A stretch of DNA of 6,613 bases. Source: an uncultured Campylobacter sp. Its GTDB lineage: Bacteria > Campylobacterota > Campylobacteria > Campylobacterales > Campylobacteraceae. The stretch spans positions 1 through 6,613 of the forward strand of contig CALISV010000093.1 of the NCBI GenBank assembly GCA_938041615.1. The letters are read 5' to 3'. Position numbers and translations under genes: made by a program. Positions 5,078 through 6,613 of this stretch are shown in pieces. The notes below the pieces were generated by a model, which was given only the letters and a program-made list of their open reading frames with translations, did no database searches and was not told the DNA's origin. The first letter of the stretch is position 1. Each line of letters opens with the position of its first letter.

Positions 5078-6034
5078 ATGAAAACGCAGGACGAAAAACC
5101 AAGCTGGCTGCAGCACTTCCCCATAATGTTTTACACCGTAGTTATGGGGCTTGGCGGACTGGCTCTCGCATATGAGCGGCTAAATTTGATCTTTGATATC
5201 TCAGGCGCGGTTTTTGAGATTTTACGCGGCGCGGCTAGCCTAGCATACGCACTCATCTGCGCTTGCTACGCGGCAAAGCTGATCAGATACCCGCAAGCTT
5301 GCAAGGCGGAGTTTTTCCACCCGGTGCGCGTAAATTTTTTCGCCGCATTTTCGATCGGCACGCTGCTAGTCGCCTCGCTCTGGCGGGACTTCGCGCCCGT
5401 TTACGACGCGCTTTTTTGCGTGGGCGTAGCGTTTCAGACCTTTATCACGCTGCACGTCGTCTCCTTTTGGATCAAAAATAACGTCCAGATCGCGCACTCA
5501 AACCCCGCGTGGTTCATCCCGATCGTGGGCAATCTCTTTGTCCCGCTAGCAGCGCCCGCCGCGAGCGAGCTTGCGTGGTATTACTTTGCGATCGGGATAT
5601 TTTTTTGGCCCGTGCTTTTTGCTGTTTTGTTTTACCGCATCATCTTTCACGATCAGATGCCGCAGAAATTTATCCCGACGCTTTTTATCGTGATCGCGCC
5701 GCCTGCGATGGCGTTTTTAGACTACATCAAGCTCACCGGCGGCTTTGACGCGACGGCGAAGATCATGCTCTACGTCACGCTATTTTTCGCGCTTCTCATC
5801 CTTTTTATGTTTAAAAGCTTTTTGCGGCTTAAATTTTTCCTCTCGTGGTGGGCGTTTACCTTCCCGACGGCTGCGGCTAGCATCGCGTTTTTGCGAGCGT
5901 TTGAGTTTAACGGGATCAAATTTTTCTTGTTTGCGGGAACGGCGGGTTTTGCTATCTTATGCGTTTTTATAGGTATCGTGGGCTTTTACACGGTAAAAGC
6001 GATGCGGCGCGGCGAAATTTGCGTGCCTGAGTGA
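5078..6034 (+). CDS. SLAC1/TehA (TDT) family anion channel or transporter
   Basis: The 318-residue protein is almost entirely hydrophobic with about ten membrane helices and a short polar N-terminus. Family-like segments in order: HFPIMFYTVVMGLGGLALAYE (13-33), HPVRVNFFAAFSIGTLLVA (81-99), NPAWFIPIVGNLFVPLA (142-158), PQKFIPTLFIVIAPPAMAFLDY (195-216) and WWAFTFPTAAASIAFL (257-272). These fit the tellurite-resistance/dicarboxylate transporter (TDT) superfamily, which includes TehA, plant SLAC1 anion channels and the yeast sulfite exporter Ssu1. The substrate cannot be read from sequence. Placed divergent from a Crp/Fnr regulator and a sulfide oxidoreductase operon, and with a shared operator candidate, a sulfur oxyanion or hydrosulfide is a reasonable guess. 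AAGGA lies 5-6 bases before the ATG. It appears to be a single-gene transcript ending at the hairpin at 6064-6102. Confidence 0.85.
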   Translation: MKTQDEKPSWLQHFPIMFYTVVMGLGGLALAYERLNLIFDISGAVFEILRGAASLAYALICACYAAKLIRYPQACKAEFFHPVRVNFFAAFSIGTLLVASLWRDFAPVYDALFCVGVAFQTFITLHVVSFWIKNNVQIAHSNPAWFIPIVGNLFVPLAAPAASELAWYYFAIGIFFWPVLFAVLFYRIIFHDQMPQKFIPTLFIVIAPPAMAFLDYIKLTGGFDATAKIMLYVTLFFALLILFMFKSFLRLKFFLSWWAFTFPTAAASIAFLRAFEFNGIKFFLFAGTAGFAILCVFIGIVGFYTVKAMRRGEICVPE

Positions 6035-6060
6035 TGGTTTTTAAAATCTGTGAGTAAAAT

Positions 6061-6102
6061 TTAAAAATCCGCGCTCAAATTTGATATTTAAACGCGGATT
6101 TT
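6061..6102. terminator. Bidirectional hairpin terminator between convergent genes
   Basis: AAAATCCGCG (6064-6073) and CGCGGATTTT (6093-6102) form a perfect 10-bp stem around a 19-nt loop that contains CTCAAATTTGA. On the minus strand the stem is followed by TAAATTTTA, giving a run of five T's across the stem end. On the plus strand the T run is only the four T's of the stem. It sits between the stops of the TDT gene and the convergent small secreted protein gene and can serve both. Confidence 0.7.
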
Positions 6103-6133
6103 GGGAGCGTAAATAAACCGAAGCCGCTTAAAT

Positions 6134-6439
6134 TTACTTTATCGCTCCCATCATTTTTAGCATATTTTCAAGCTCTTTTACCTCGGCTATGCCTTGATTG
6201 CATGTAGATTCTTGCTCCTCTTTGCTCATCTTTTTTATGCTCGCGTAGTCGGCCTCAAACTCTTTTTTCGTCGCCTCCGCGCTAAATTCCTTATTGCCCT
6301 GAGCTTTGGCTTGTTTTGCCATCGCGTCGATGAACTCGTAAGAAACCTTTTCGTACTCTTTGCAAGCAGCAGGAGTTTCCTCGGCCGCCAAATGGCCGGC
6401 AAATACGCAAAGCGCAACTAAAAATAACGATTTTTTCAT
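6134..6439 (-). CDS. Small secreted helical protein, DUF5339-like
   Basis: This 101-residue protein has a clear Sec signal peptide: MKKSLFLVALCVFAGHLAA, with cleavage likely after A18 or A19. The mature part of about 82 residues is charged, Lys/Glu-rich and helical, with two cysteines, C26 (AACKEYEKV) and C80 (ESTCNQGI), that could form one disulfide holding two or three helices together in the periplasm. The pattern ACKEY...KKEFE...KEEQ...C.QGI resembles the small periplasmic DUF5339 proteins as I recall them, but that assignment is tentative. AAGGA lies about 6 bases before the ATG. The gap to the upstream partial gene is only 45 bp, so the two may be co-transcribed; a weak TACCAT at 6468-6473 could be a -10. 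No function can be given. Confidence 0.75.
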   Translation of the reverse strand: MKKSLFLVALCVFAGHLAAEETPAACKEYEKVSYEFIDAMAKQAKAQGNKEFSAEATKKEFEADYASIKKMSKEEQESTCNQGIAEVKELENMLKMMGAIK

Positions 6440-6476
6440 GTCTTTCCTTTTTTTGAAGATGCAGCGTATGGTAGCG

Positions 6477-6492
6477 AAATTTAGCTAAATTT
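6477..6492. repeat. 16-bp perfect palindrome, second copy, over a stop codon
   Basis: AAATTTAGCTAAATTT repeats the core of the palindrome at 2458-2475. It contains the TAG stop (6487-6485) of the partial gene at the right edge and lies about 40 bases upstream of the small secreted protein gene. Confidence 0.65.
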
Positions 6493-6613
6493 TGCCTCGC
6501 AGCGCGATCATTTCGCTAAAAGTTATCTCGCGGGCGTAAAATTTAACTCCGAGCGAGGCGAGTTTGTCTTGTAGCGCTAGCGCCGACTCCTCTATGCCGC
6601 TAAAAAGGCAAAG
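6485..6613 (-). CDS. 3' end of an unrecognised protein gene (runs off right edge)
   Basis: Read on the minus strand from base 6613, the frame is open for 42 codons and ends at TAG: it begins LCLFSGIEESALALQDKLAS and ends YAREITFSEMIALRGKI. Other minus-strand frames in this stretch hit stops early (for example TAG within the first 25 bases). The composition (soluble, amphipathic, LQDKLASLGVKFYAR like a helix followed by a strand) looks like real protein. I do not recognise the family. Its stop lies 45 bases before the start of the small secreted protein gene in the same direction, so they may form an operon. Confidence 0.55.
   Translation of the reverse strand, partial: LCLFSGIEESALALQDKLASLGVKFYAREITFSEMIALRGKI

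Noticed and set aside
5263..5972. Three small plus-strand frames (72, 79 and 75 codons) inside the TDT gene
   Set aside because: They are out-of-frame readings of the membrane protein gene with Arg/Ala/Leu-rich nonsense composition and no independent ribosome sites.
1..6613. Mobile elements, CRISPR arrays, tRNA or rRNA genes
   Set aside because: No transposase or integrase motif, no regularly spaced direct repeats and no tRNA-like cloverleaf sequence was seen on either strand.

Overview
The window looks like chromosomal DNA of a Campylobacter from the moderately GC-rich oral group (C. showae / rectus / curvus / gracilis type). The grounds are a full-length CiaB, a YciA-type thioesterase gene next to ciaB (as I recall the C. 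jejuni ciaB neighbourhood), AAGGA-type ribosome binding sites, TAAAAT/TATAAT -10 elements without clear -35 boxes, and a very strong excess of the word AAATTT. The species is an inference; base composition is near 50% GC by eye, too high for C. jejuni.

Layout, left to right. The 5' part of a hotdog-fold acyl-CoA thioesterase (yciA type) runs off the left edge on the minus strand. A 219-bp gap with a candidate terminator follows. Then comes ciaB (609 codons, GTG start, minus strand) with its own -10 element. A 216-bp gap holds the ciaB promoter and a good Rho-independent terminator that closes the next operon. That operon, also on the minus strand, encodes a Tat-signal-bearing type II sulfide:quinone oxidoreductase and two very small DUF2892/YgaP-like membrane proteins. 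Upstream of it, in the same direction, lies a Crp/Fnr-family regulator with a CxxCxxC cluster in its sensor domain. Divergent from the regulator, on the plus strand, is a SLAC1/TehA (TDT) family anion channel or transporter. A bidirectional hairpin terminator separates this from a convergent minus-strand gene for a small secreted helical protein (DUF5339-like). The 3' end of an unrecognised minus-strand gene lies at the right edge.

How the genes may work together. Positions 2473-6034 look like a compact sulfide-handling locus: sensor/regulator, flavoenzyme that oxidises sulfide and feeds electrons to quinone, two Cys-containing membrane helper proteins, and an anion channel of the superfamily that includes the yeast sulfite exporter. 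Two similar 13-bp imperfect inverted repeats of the form GTGACTnnnTnAC lie upstream of the oxidoreductase and the channel genes. Each has its centre 29 bp from the first base of a candidate -10 box, i.e. near -41, the classic class II activator position for Crp/Fnr proteins. This suggests, but does not prove, that the regulator co-activates both units. Separately, CiaB carries an HEFGH...EEYKATTGGL signature that looks like a zinc-metallopeptidase (M49-like gluzincin) active site.
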